The notes under the pieces are model-generated. The model saw only the letters and a list, made by a program, of their open reading frames with translations, was not told the origin of the DNA and did not search any database. A stretch of 64,000 bases of DNA, taken from Flectonema sp. DT1601. Its lineage: Eukaryota > Euglenozoa > Diplonemea > Diplonemida > Diplonemidae. Of this stretch, positions 39,930 through 49,978 are shown piece by piece. The stretch lies in NCBI GenBank assembly GCA_964019425.1, contig OZ025802.1, forward strand, positions 1,116,001 to 1,180,000, given 5' to 3'. The position numbers were made by a program, and so were the translations under genes. Each line of letters starts with the position of its first letter. The first letter of the stretch is position 1.

Positions 39930-42900
39930 ATGAGATTATTGTTGGTACTCCTTATGGCAACAGTCGTTGCCGGTAGGTTCAAGTTGGCTACAACAGGTCA
40001 GTGTGTAGACGCCGGTGCGAACCATGTCTATAATGAAGAACAATGTATTCGAGCAGCAGGAACACTAGCAGCAACAGCACAGACGCCGATTACTTTTGTT
40101 AATGAAATGCTTAATCCTCACGGTTGCTTATTGGACCCGATACGTAAAATAGCAGTGATGAACGTGAATCCTGGTGCAGGTGCTGCTTGTGGTGGTTCTT
40201 ACATCTGTGTGTGCACTGACGAGCCTTCCCTCATATGCGGAAAAGACGAGTTGTGCTATCACTTAAAGTTCGATGGTCCAGAAGTCGGAGACTCTGCACT
40301 TGGACACTACTTTGAAAACAGCAATGGCATTACTGTAGTCACTGACACTGCTGTTCACGGTAAGGGTGTCCGAGTAGATGATAGTACTGTAATGAACCAA
40401 AATGCAGATATGGGGACTGCGGTGCCATATTTTGTTCCCCCAACTCAAATATGGAATTCAGCAGGTCAACTATCTATGTCTGCATGGTTTAAGAAAGAGT
40501 CAAGCGGAATGCAAGACCCTGAGTATATAATACAAATGTCCCGAGCTACTTACGCTCCAATAGCAGGAATGTCAATAGAAGGAGGATTTCCTACTTGTTT
40601 TGCCAACGGATGTAAAGTATCATCTATGAACTCTTTGGTTATTGGTATCTGGACTTTTCTTTCTTGTTCATTCGACTTCGGAGGTACCACAAGTGTTTCT
40701 CTATACGTCGCTGATCACAATACTGGACTTCCGACTACACCAGATGTTTCAGCACCAACGTGTACCACCTTTACTGTTGGTACAGAACAAGTATACATCG
40801 GAGGGTGGAAACCTAATCCAATATTTACAGAGCATGCCTTTAACGGTGTTATTGATGATGTCAGAATATACAGAAAAGTATTAACACCTGACGAGGTGAG
40901 AAGTGCAGCGTGTTGCCAAGGAAAGTATACTCCATTATCAAACACTATGCCATCTAACGGAGTATGTCCAATGTGTGATACTAGTCCAACAGCTACAATT
41001 ACCATGACTGATATTATTCCTCCGACTGGAACAAAAACTTTTTCAAAATCTGTTTCTTCGTCGAAAACAGATCCGTTGCCGACTGCGACCAAGACTCGAA
41101 CTGGAACTGTTTCGTTAATTCCTCCATCTTTGACGAAGTCGTTATCGATGACTATTCTTCCGGATACTCCAACAGAGGAATTACCGACAGCAACAGCTAC
41201 CATTCAAATAGAATCCAAGACGGAGACTATTAAATCAAATACCTTAACATTGGTCAGTGTCCCGAGTAATACGAAAACACTTGCGACAGAGACAGTAGTG
41301 GTGACGCCGACTCTGTCGGTACTCCCTTCGTCAACAATGCAGCTTCCAACACCAACTTTGGGTACCCTTACCTTATTATCGTTCACTCCATCTGCTTCTT
41401 CTACTGTTGTTGCAGCCGTGGCTTTTCCGACGTTAACAGCTACTCAAAATGAAACAGTAACTGAAACAGCTACTCTTACCGGCTCGATTACAAGTAGTAG
41501 AACGTTTTCTTTGGTTTGTTGTTGTTCACTCTTTATTGCCCCCCCATGGTGACAGTATTTTTATTTTTTTGTGCAAAGACCTGCAGTATTCTTCCCAGAT
41601 AAATCTTTTCGTATCGTATCAAAGGTCCCCCCTTGATTTATTTATCCAAGTCCCCCCTTCCCTAATAAAAAAACTTCTGGATACTTATACTAAAATATGA
41701 GTAATCCACCTACTCTAAAATGAAGCTTAACTTTATTTGTTATTACAAACAGATTCCTCCGTCTCTATCGATCGAAGCAGTTTGTGAAAGGAACATCAAA
41801 GCTGAAGTCTTAGCGAATGTTGGTATTATCTGCACGGTGAGTGTGACGTCAAAAGGTATGTAAGTTTTGCTGTTATTGGTATTGTATAAAACCCAATCAA
41901 CTAAAACTAAACTTGTTCACACACAGAGGGTAAGTTCCGTTCTGAAATGATTGATCAAATGGAATGGCAGGCAGACGTTGCAATCGATAACGGTTTTAAC
42001 TGGGCTATGGAAGAACACAGAAGTGATTTCTTCGTAGCAGAGTTACTAAATGATAGACAACTTAAAGTGAAAGTTGGTCCTTTTAAAGATTATTGGCCAT
42101 CAGGAGATGAACAAGTCAATCTAAAATTTGAAAACTTATTGACCACCAGCACTGAGGTCACAGGAGACAAGAATATCACTCTCACGATACAAAGCAGAGA
42201 GCAAATCCCCCAGGTAGGAGAGGTGACAACTGTTGCAAAATCACTTGCTCTATCACCTGGTGCGGCTAAATCAGCTTTATTACTTGGACTGAACTGCAAA
42301 CAACGAGGTAATGGAACAGTAGAAGAACTTATGGATTGGACTATGCATCCAATTGGTTTAAAGGTCGGAGGATCAATTCATGTAGGTGCTCTCATATTCA
42401 ATGGATTATTAACTTTATCATTCGTAGCTGTTCACGCTGCTGTAGCAGCGCTTTTCTATTTCTCATGCAGCCCGAGTGTCGTATCAGATCCACTTGCTTC
42501 TAAATGGGTTCACTCAATGGGAGCTGCGAGGTTTCCATCTTTAATATTCCTACCCGCATCATTTCTATTTCAAGGAAATGCTTTTGCTGCTATCAAGCTT
42601 ATTGCAGTGGCAGAAACAGCAGCTGGAGTTGTTGCTGGTTGTTTTGGTCTTTCAGTTCTGATAGCATTCTTAGTTTTTGTTGTGTACTTAACATCGGGTG
42701 ATAGATTTCAGGCTACGTATGTACCAGACGAGCATCCACCGAGTCGATGCACTATTTTACACAAATTGTTTTATGGATTGGGAACGTGGGCTTCAACCAG
42801 CAGCTGTTTCGTAGAGCGGTGGGGTGAAATATTTGACTGCTGGAAACCAAAATACAAATGGTTCATGGTTTTAGAACTGGGTCACATGCTTCCTTTAACT

Positions 42901-43791
42901 GCATTCGCGGTAAGAAACATGGACAGCAACGACGAGTGTGGAATCAATGCGTTATTTATGGCGGGGATACTATTTTTTTATTGGGTTGCGATAACTTTTA
43001 CGTTTCCTTTTAGTACTCCTTTCGAAGCTATTTGTATGTCTTTGGAAGCGTTATTTCAAATGATCGCAATGATATTTTTAGCGATTGGATTCTTTTCGGG
43101 TGAAGACAGACATCCAGGGTTTACAATCGCAGGACAATTCCTCGAAGGAGCGATGTGGTTGATGATAATAAAGACTGTTTATGAAGTCATAAGAACAATT
43201 CATGATCTCTGTACTGGTCGTACAAAACGACTTAAAGATGCATATGAAGAAGACCATAAACAGCTAACTGAAACTACTGATACTTTATGCCAAGAAATAG
43301 AACTGGAACGTGTATCAAGTCAACCGACTGAGGAGTCACTAGCGATGGATGAAACACAAGAATTGGACGATTTATATTCGTTCCTTGATAGAGCTGATAA
43401 ACTTGGTGTGCTGACACCAACACAAAACCTAACAGTTGGAACAACCATCACCCTCGCTGGTATTAAAAACAGAAATGGTTTTAGAGCCGTTGTTACCAAG
43501 CAATTGGAAGACGGAAGAGTCAGAGTTCGTTTAACTGATGGAACGATGTTGAAGGTAAAACCTGTCAACTGTACTATTGACAGTAGTTATAACACGTCTT
43601 TTGCCAGATCAAAGACTGCTGGAGTATGTTGATATCGTTTATTATTGTTTTTAATAAACCAACAAAAAAAAAAAAAAAAAAAACAGGACTGGAATCACAT
43701 TATAAAACAAGCACATCAACTACAACATTCTAGAAGTGCTAATTTAGCATTTCCAGGGTCTCGGGAAGACATGTCGTACAATAAATGTTAA
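39930..43791 (+). CDS. LamG-domain receptor-like multi-span membrane protein
   Basis: Four exons, 39930-41513, 41753-41855, 41927-43623 and 43687-43791, give 1162 residues; all junctions keep frame. The start is the ATG at 39930 (RLLLVLLMATVVAG signal peptide). Residues about 110-330 are a LamG/concanavalin-like domain ending HAFNGVIDDVRIYRKVLTPDE. Residues about 350-530 are a Thr/Pro-rich, probably glycosylated stalk with SKT and TAT words. A short beta domain (530-680) leads to about eight membrane spans (690-980) and a cytosolic tail with a small SH3- or Tudor-like strand-rich piece (NGFRAVVTKQLEDGRVRVRL). Surface proteins of this build occur in free-living euglenozoans. Ligand and function are unknown. 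The first intron starts GTTTGT, unlike the GTATG of the others, and carries a dispersed repeat. Confidence 0.78.
41546..41660. repeat. dispersed repeat copy inside intron 1 of the LamG gene
   Basis: CATGGTGACAGTA, GACCTGCAGTATTCTTCCC, TTTTCGTATCGTAT match 38861-38945. It is followed by TTTATTTATCCAAGTCCCCC, also seen near 18858 and 63165. Confidence 0.7.
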
Positions 43792-44159
43792 GCCTTACTT
43801 GAAGCTGCTCATAGCTACTTCAATTTTTATTATTAAATTTTTTTTTTCTTTTTTCTTTCATTCATTTCCCTTAAGTGCTTCACGTTAAATCATGAATGCA
43901 GGTGTGTGAGTTTATAAATAACTATAAGTAAATAAAAAAGCCCTCCCAGAACGTATGCTGTATTTGCGATTGCACCCTACTCAGAGAAATTACGGCTATC
44001 TGTAATGAATCGGAAAAAAAAAATAAAGAAAAAAAAAAAGATTTCGTATGTTTTGATGAATACACCTGAAATAAAGTTTCTTCCGACTATATTCGAAAAT
44101 GTTTCCCAAAGTCGACACAAAAGTGATGCAATTTCACCGATTTATTTTAATTCTTTTTT

Positions 44160-44580
44160 GCACCGATGAAGATCGGAGAATTTTTTTTTTTGCATTTAAC
44201 AAGTATTGTAAGAACGAAAAAGAATGTTGGCCAGCACACGTACCTCCTTTAGCTTTATCAGTTTAAGTCGGTTCACGGTTTCGTGCACAAACAAAAAATC
44301 ACAGTTGATCATTATTTTCTGTATAGTTGAAGATAAAGCCAATTCTTTTTTAAAACCTGTTCAGATTTAAAGAGCCGTTTATTTATTATTATCAAAATGT
44401 TATCTATTTTTCCCTGTGCGGCTCAGTAGTACTGTCTGCGATTAAAAAATAAATGGTTTTTTTCTTTTTTTTTTCTTTTTTTTGTACCGACGTAGTCGGA
44501 GAAGAAACCATTCAGATTAAAAGCCGTTATTTCTTATGGTCATGATTTGTTTCCCCCGTGCGACAGGATCTTGTCTGCAT
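44160..44580. repeat. cluster of CCGAC-hairpin repeat copies C and D
   Basis: Copy C has the hairpin CCGAT-GAAG-ATCGG (44162-44177) and, further on, 44355-44460 with TGTTCAG, GAGCCGTTTATTTATTATTA, CCCTGTGCGGCTCAGTAGTA and CTGTCTGCG. Copy D (44484-44580) has CCGAC-GTA-GTCGG, GAGAAGAAACCATTCAG and AAGCCGTTATTTCTTATGGT. A T-rich tract precedes the hairpin of copy D; in copy C T10 follows it. Confidence 0.7.
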
Positions 44581-45289
44581 TCAACGAAATGTAAGGCTAA
44601 TCTGAGTGACTTTTTTTTGTTTATTCATCATAGTGTAGTTGTCTTGTGTGGTAAATCCTAAGTATATAAAATAGATGGGTTTTTCCGCACAAACAGAGAG
44701 AAAGTTTTTTGAAAAGAAAAAAAAATATATTATTCCCGTAGTAGTCGTCCATTACCTTTCTTTATGTTTTGGTTCATATTTACTTTTTGGTTTTTTTTTT
44801 TTTTTTTGGTTTGTTGCTTTCTTATTGTTGGATTTTTAAAAAAAATCAAAAAATCTGACTACTACCCTTTCAGTAAGTAAATGGTGATCCCTGATCCAAC
44901 TAGAAGAGGGGGGAATCATCCGTTATAGAAATTGATAAGGAACGAATGTTTATTAATTTACTTATCAATTGAATCCTTTCATTTTGGAAAACCACACTTT
45001 TCTTTTCAAAGAGGAAAAAAAAAAAAAAAAAAAGAGAGAGAGAGGAAAGTTTCCCACCCTTTTTTTAAATTTTTTTTTTTTTAAAAATATTTTTGCAGAA
45101 TTCATTGCCTGCGTAACATCAGCTTATGAATAAGCTTTTAACTTGAAAAAAATATTTTTGCGTTGTGCAAAGAGATGCAAATTTTTTTTAAATCACGCTG
45201 AAAAGTTGGTTTTTTTATATATATTTTTTTTATGTCTGACAAGCTTTACTATATTATTATAAACTCATATTCATACATCTTATTTAAGA

Positions 45290-45600
45290 GAAGCAGACCA
45301 AGTGGTCTGAGCTTCCCGGAATGACAAGCTTCGATCGACCCCTTGGTCGACGGGAGCACTAACCATTCTAATTCCGTCAGGCAGCAGTTTGTTTTTTAAA
45401 AGCTATTAAACTACAGCTAATCACGGTGGTCCCTATGTTCCCGTGATCTCTAATTTAACTGCTGTCTACGTTAGGTAGAAAGCTGGCGATGAAAGCTACC
45501 TTTTACTTACGCCGCTGCAACTTTGTAGTTTTATGGGGTTTCCCCGATGCTACGTAGTTTGCTGTTATCAGCGATGCGCAATTATGTATTGTAGTGGACT
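45290..45600. ncRNA. candidate structured noncoding RNA or structured repeat
   Basis: Successive perfect or near-perfect hairpins: GAAGC-AGACC/GGTCT-GCTTC (45290-45315), TCGACC-CCTT-GGTCGA (45334-45349), TCACGG/CCGTGA (45421-45446), GGTAG/CTACC (45475-45500), GGGG-TTT-CCCC (45536-45546), GCTG-TTAT-CAGC (45561-45572). The last 100 bases recur, diverged, near 53768-53880. No known RNA family is recognised and the strand is unknown. Confidence 0.35.
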
Positions 45601-46365
45601 TGTAGTTATCCTTCTATATCTTGTTCTTAACTTCCTATTTATTTGATGTTAGTATACAATGGCAAAAAATGAAATTCACAAATGACCTTTTGTATTGTTT
45701 TGTTAGTGCCACCTATGACTCTACTTTGCTGATCGCCCCCTGCAAATTTCCCGTTTACTCGAGGAATTTGTTTTGTGTTTGGCTAAATCTATTTGAAGTT
45801 ACGGTTTACTTTTTGTAATCGTACGTCGTTGTAATTATGCCGATCCACTGTCGAGTCATTCATATTTTGTGAATAATTGTTATTGCTGTATTCAGATTCG
45901 ATATACGTGGTGATTGTTTTTTTTTTTTTTTTTTTTTTTTACACTACGTTCAATCAAAAAGGAAGATAAAATAAAAAATAAAAGCAAACAGCAGCTGTCC
46001 GATTCTTATATTGGTCTTATGAGGGATTTACTCCCGGACTTTTTCTTTTTTAAAAAAAACAGATGCTTGCGATTATAAATATGTATAAATGGAAGGTCGA
46101 AAAATAATAATAAATAGATCGATTTTTTTTTTTTTTTTTTTAATTGGACGATAGTAAAGCGTGTGTGTATTGTTTTTTTTTTGTTTAATAATTTGATCAT
46201 CTTACTGTTGTAGCATGCGTTGCTTGTTGTGGTTAGTCACTGGAGTTCTTTCCTTTTTCTTAGAATCCTCTACAACTACGGAAGAGGAAATCTTGTTGCT
46301 TAGAGAGGAACATCCACTTCCGTCGCAATGATGATAAACTTTTTTTTTTTTTTTTTTTTTTTTTG

Positions 46366-46500
46366 CCCGACAAAGTCGGAGAAAAAAACCTATTCAGTTT
46401 ATTTATAATGATCAAATGTTTTACCTATTTTTCCCCATTTCGGTTCATTGTTACTGTCTGATATCTTCAAAATACAAGACTGCATCTAAATGGGGGGTTT
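46366..46500. repeat. copy E of the CCGAC-hairpin dispersed repeat
   Basis: T24 leads directly into CCCGAC-AAA-GTCGG, then GAGAAAAAAACCTATTCAG, TCAAATGTTTTACCTATTTT, CGGTTCATTGTTACTGTCTG and GACTGCATCTAAATGG, in the same order as copies A and D. Confidence 0.7.
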
Positions 46501-46897
46501 TTTTTTTTTTTTTATATGCACAAGAAAGGTGGTGTTTTTCTTTCTGTTGACAAAAAGGGGTTCTTCCTTAGCATCTTCAGATTTTTTTTTGTTTTATTTG
46601 ACAACTGCCTTTCTACATTGTGTATGAACGCATCGAATAAAAAAGAAAAAGAAGAATAAAAGAGCAAACATTATCAGTGGATGGTTTAACTACAGGGGCA
46701 TATCTCTGTTTGACTTTTCATGTATTTCTTCGTAGGTGGATTTCATAGCAAACTCTAGTTATCTTTCATTTCTCCACTTATTTTATACACCGTCTGTTAC
46801 ACCAGTAAAGGGGGAAAAAAAAAAAAAAAAAAGAATAAAGTTACTACTCCCCGCTAATTCAATGGAATAGAGGTATTTTGTAGTTGGACTGTCTTTG

Positions 46898-46938
<41 letters not shown>

Positions 46939-47019
46939 TTTTTTTCCCTCACCCGCTCATTTTTGGATTATGCAACCCCCTCAAGTTTTTTAACTGAATT
47001 CTGGATAACCCTACCATAA

Positions 47020-47405
47020 TTTATTTAAGGTGAGTGTTCCGCTAGTAGTGTGCTACGAACTAGCAATTTTTGCTAACATATTTTTTTCAAAGAATTGTTG
47101 ATTTTAAGCAAGTAATTTGTAGGTGAAGCCTACACTCTGCCGTATTACATTATACCCTGGTTTTGGTTTCCCAGGGCTCACGATTAATTCAAAATTGAAT
47201 AACTCGATTCCGTACTGTACTGAATGACAACACGGAAAAAGAGACATGTATGCAGCTAAGTTAGAAACATTTATTATAATGTAAAGTATTTACGTCAATC
47301 GCAGAGTGTATACCTACACTAACATTACCTTTAGTCACTGCATCTCAGAACTAATGTTAAATTATGTTATGTTATTTATGATACAATACATTTGTATTTT
47401 ACGTA
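47020..47405. repeat. copy 1 of the 47/63-kb structured repeat
   Basis: Shared with 63638-63960: TTCCGCTAGTAGTGTGCTAC, CCTACACTCTGCC, CCTGGTTTTGG, CCCAGGGCTCACGATTAAT, TGTACTGAATGACA, TAGTCACTG and GATACAATA, separated by diverged A/T-rich spacers. Hairpins GTAG/CTAC, CCCTGG/CCAGGG and TTCCGT/ACGGAA lie inside. Confidence 0.75.
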
Positions 47406-47947
47406 CAAACCCGAACAGTTAACCCCCTAGTTTTTTTAGGAGGGGTGCTCAGAGAGGGAAAAGTTTGCACGTTTTATCAAGTTTATGTCCGACTAAAAAC
47501 GCGTGCTGAAAATCTCTTTTTTTTTCTTAAATCTTTTTATAGTATTTCACACGCAGCTTTTTCTGTTATATTCTTGGTAGTCATTTGCCCAGGAAAGTCT
47601 AAAGAGAGCTGTTGGACTATTAAAGGTTACAACCCGTTGTATCGACTTGTGCTCTCTCATGGCGGTAAGAGCCCCATAAGACCACCAATAGAAGACAACA
47701 CCTGCAAACATACCTAAGGAAACAAGAAAAGAAAAGAAAAAAAAAAAAGAAACAACGAACGATAAAGAGGCTATTTAAATTTGTTTTGTTTTGTTATGAT
47801 TCTGCAAAATCGTGAACGAGCTACCCACTCTGTTAAAAAAGAGAGGGAAAAAGAAAAAAAATTAAAAAAAAGTTTCTTGGCGGATACGTGCCTCGTTTTC
47901 ATTAACGAGCATTGCATGATCGTGCTCAGCTGACAACAGCTTTAAAT

Positions 47948-47980
<33 letters not shown>

Positions 47981-48222
47981 CCTTAACAACCTTTTTTTTT
48001 TTCCATTCTATTCTTTTTTCGTCTTATTGCGCTTCACTAGTGGATTGTTCTTTTGCGTATGATGACCTTTTTTTTTGTTCTATGTAGTTTTTTCAAACAG
48101 ATATTCTACACACGTAAATGAAACAGCGGAGCAATGATGTTATTTTCTTTTTTTGCAATAAACAAACTTCCCACAATTATTTTAAAAAAAAAAAAAAAAA
48201 ACAGTAAAAACAATGGTAGAGA

Positions 48223-49419
48223 ATGCGAAAAGGGTTTTGCTCAGAGATCCGAAATGCTATAAACGGTCCTCCACGGAAATCAGTGACAAAAACTGAACTG
48301 CGAAATATAAAAACTGACAAGCAAGCAGTTCAGGAACTTGGAAGGAAATGGAAAAATATAATTTCAGGAGATAAACACGCTAAGATGTTAGCTGACGTGT
48401 ATGAATTGGAGAAGTCGGGTGTCTTGGGACACAAAAGTTTGGAATTTAGTATTGAAAAACTGTTAGAAAAAAACAGAATAAGGCAAATAAGAAAGTTACT
48501 GTCAACTGTGAATGAGAATATAATAACACTACCGATCTTGAATACTTATATCAAAGCAGAATCGTTTTCTAGAGGGGATGATGATGTTCATTTTGAAACT
48601 GCTGTTAAGCAACTCCACAGACTTGGATATCAACCAAATATTCAAACGTATAATTCGATATTACAGTATCACTCAAACAGGGGTGATCGTGAAAAAGTTG
48701 ACCAGGTAATATCAATCATAAACAGTAATTGTGTTGCCAAGACTGAAAACACATACACTCACATGATTAGGGTCATGGAACCGAATTGGAAAAACTTTGA
48801 AGAAACGCTCCAAGACATGGCTGATTGCTATGTTTTCGCAACGCAGCCGACGCTGCATGCTTTGGTGGAGTCGTGTTCTAAGGATTATGATTTTCTATTA
48901 CAACATCAAGAGAGTGTAGTAAATGATTTACTGTCATTGGTAAGACAGTTCACTACTAAAGATACAACACTACAACTTAGTGAAGATAGCAACATCGTAC
49001 TGATGAGAGCCTTTTCATCATTTGAGATGTCATTCAGTGCCTTTGATCTGTACGACAAGACTGCTTCAGATATCCCCTCAACTGCTTTGACTCTAACGTA
49101 TTTACATATGTGTCAATCAATTCAGAGTTCAAAACACATTGAGAAGTCAAAGAAGATTCAGTATGTCGACAACGCTACTAACAAATTCATTAAACAACTA
49201 AATATCGGCACGAAAAGTCCTCTATTATGGATGGCAATGTACAACGTCTATGAGGCTGCTGGTGATGTGCAGCAACTTGTAGAGTTGCTCTCTCGTTGTT
49301 CTAAGTATGATACTCGCGGTAGTAAGGATAACCCTTCACATGGGACTTTGTTTAAAAAACTTCAAAATAAACACGTCGAGTATCTGAAAAGGGTAGAGGA
49401 ACTTAATAATAATAATTAA
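48223..49419 (+). CDS. pentatricopeptide repeat (PPR) protein
   Basis: 398 residues, all alpha-helical. A clear PPR unit lies at about 125-160 (AVKQLHRLGYQPNIQTYNSI and LQYHSNRGDREKVDQVI); weaker ones precede and follow. PPR proteins bind organellar RNA and act in its processing, editing or translation, which fits euglenozoans with complex mitochondrial RNA metabolism. The N-terminus is basic and Ser/Thr-bearing, which may be a mitochondrial presequence. The ATG at 48223 is the start; another ATG at 48213 is in a different frame and is the first after the A17CAG splice site, so leaky scanning or a slightly different 5' structure is needed. A 4.4-kb noncoding region lies upstream. Confidence 0.75.
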   Translation: MRKGFCSEIRNAINGPPRKSVTKTELRNIKTDKQAVQELGRKWKNIISGDKHAKMLADVYELEKSGVLGHKSLEFSIEKLLEKNRIRQIRKLLSTVNENIITLPILNTYIKAESFSRGDDDVHFETAVKQLHRLGYQPNIQTYNSILQYHSNRGDREKVDQVISIINSNCVAKTENTYTHMIRVMEPNWKNFEETLQDMADCYVFATQPTLHALVESCSKDYDFLLQHQESVVNDLLSLVRQFTTKDTTLQLSEDSNIVLMRAFSSFEMSFSAFDLYDKTASDIPSTALTLTYLHMCQSIQSSKHIEKSKKIQYVDNATNKFIKQLNIGTKSPLLWMAMYNVYEAAGDVQQLVELLSRCSKYDTRGSKDNPSHGTLFKKLQNKHVEYLKRVEELNNNN

Positions 49420-49565
49420 TCATAACTATGCATCTCAAACTTTGAAATTATTATTTGTGTATTACTTATTCGAGATGCGCAACAATCTTTTTGAAAAAAA
49501 GAAAATAATAATAATAAATTCTGCCTAGTTTGCTACAGATATAAAAAAAAAAAAATAAAAAACCA

Positions 49566-49775
49566 ATGCCGAAAAAGAAGGAGCAGTCGGCTGAGAAGGG
49601 ATTCTTCAGTAAGTCGGACTTGACATTGTTAGCGCTCCCTGAAGAAGATGAGGGTGAGATGGGAGACGGGAATATCATACCAGGACTCTCATGGAGGTTG
49701 CAGCATCCCTATGCCGGTGCACGTTCTCGTAGTGCATTTGAGAGCAGCACTAATTATAAACATCCTCATCCGTGA
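49566..49775 (+). CDS. small basic/acidic protein, hypothetical
   Basis: 69 residues starting MPKKKEQSAEKGFFSKSDL and containing an acidic patch (LPEEDEGEMGDGN) and IIPGLSWRLQHPYAGARS. Composition is protein-like, not homopolymer-derived, and an A-rich tract precedes the ATG by a few bases. It lies between the PPR gene and the Cys-rich gene with gaps of about 150 and 200 nt, normal spacing here. No family is recognised. Confidence 0.5.
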   Translation: MPKKKEQSAEKGFFSKSDLTLLALPEEDEGEMGDGNIIPGLSWRLQHPYAGARSRSAFESSTNYKHPHP

Positions 49776-49978
49776 GTTGAGTTAAAACAAACTTCACAAC
49801 ACACGTCGATAGTTACACTTTTATAGATTACTACGTTATATTCTTATTAATTCAAGGCTTTCGGTTGTTGTTTTAATTATGTTTTTCCTTCTTATTCTCA
49901 TCAACTTAGTAGTCTTATTTATTACTTCCCTCCCTCCAGCCTAGTGCTCGAATAGCGATAAATAGTCGCTACTAAAAT

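Larger units (their letters stand above)
43792..48222. other. 4.4-kb noncoding, repeat- and hairpin-rich region
   Basis: No convincing protein gene. From start to end: CCGAC-hairpin repeat copies (44160, 44355, 44484, 46366); a 10-bp perfect hairpin AATTGATAAG/CTTATCAATT (44930-44970); a densely folded, GC-balanced block (45290-45600); T20-T40 tracts; a copy of the 47/63-kb repeat (47020-47405); a hairpin ACCCCCTA/TAGGAGGGGT (about 47420-47447); and three successive hairpins before T29 (47892-47979). Confidence 0.7.

Noticed and set aside
47445-47717. 90-residue plus-strand frame
   Set aside because: Begins next to a hairpin in repeat-rich DNA; mixed composition but no recognisable protein pattern.
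47560-47720. tRNA-like patch
   Set aside because: GGTTACAACCC resembles a T-arm but no acceptor, D-arm or anticodon arm could be folded on either strand.
48213-48260. Alternative start of the PPR gene at 48213
   Set aside because: Different frame from the PPR protein.
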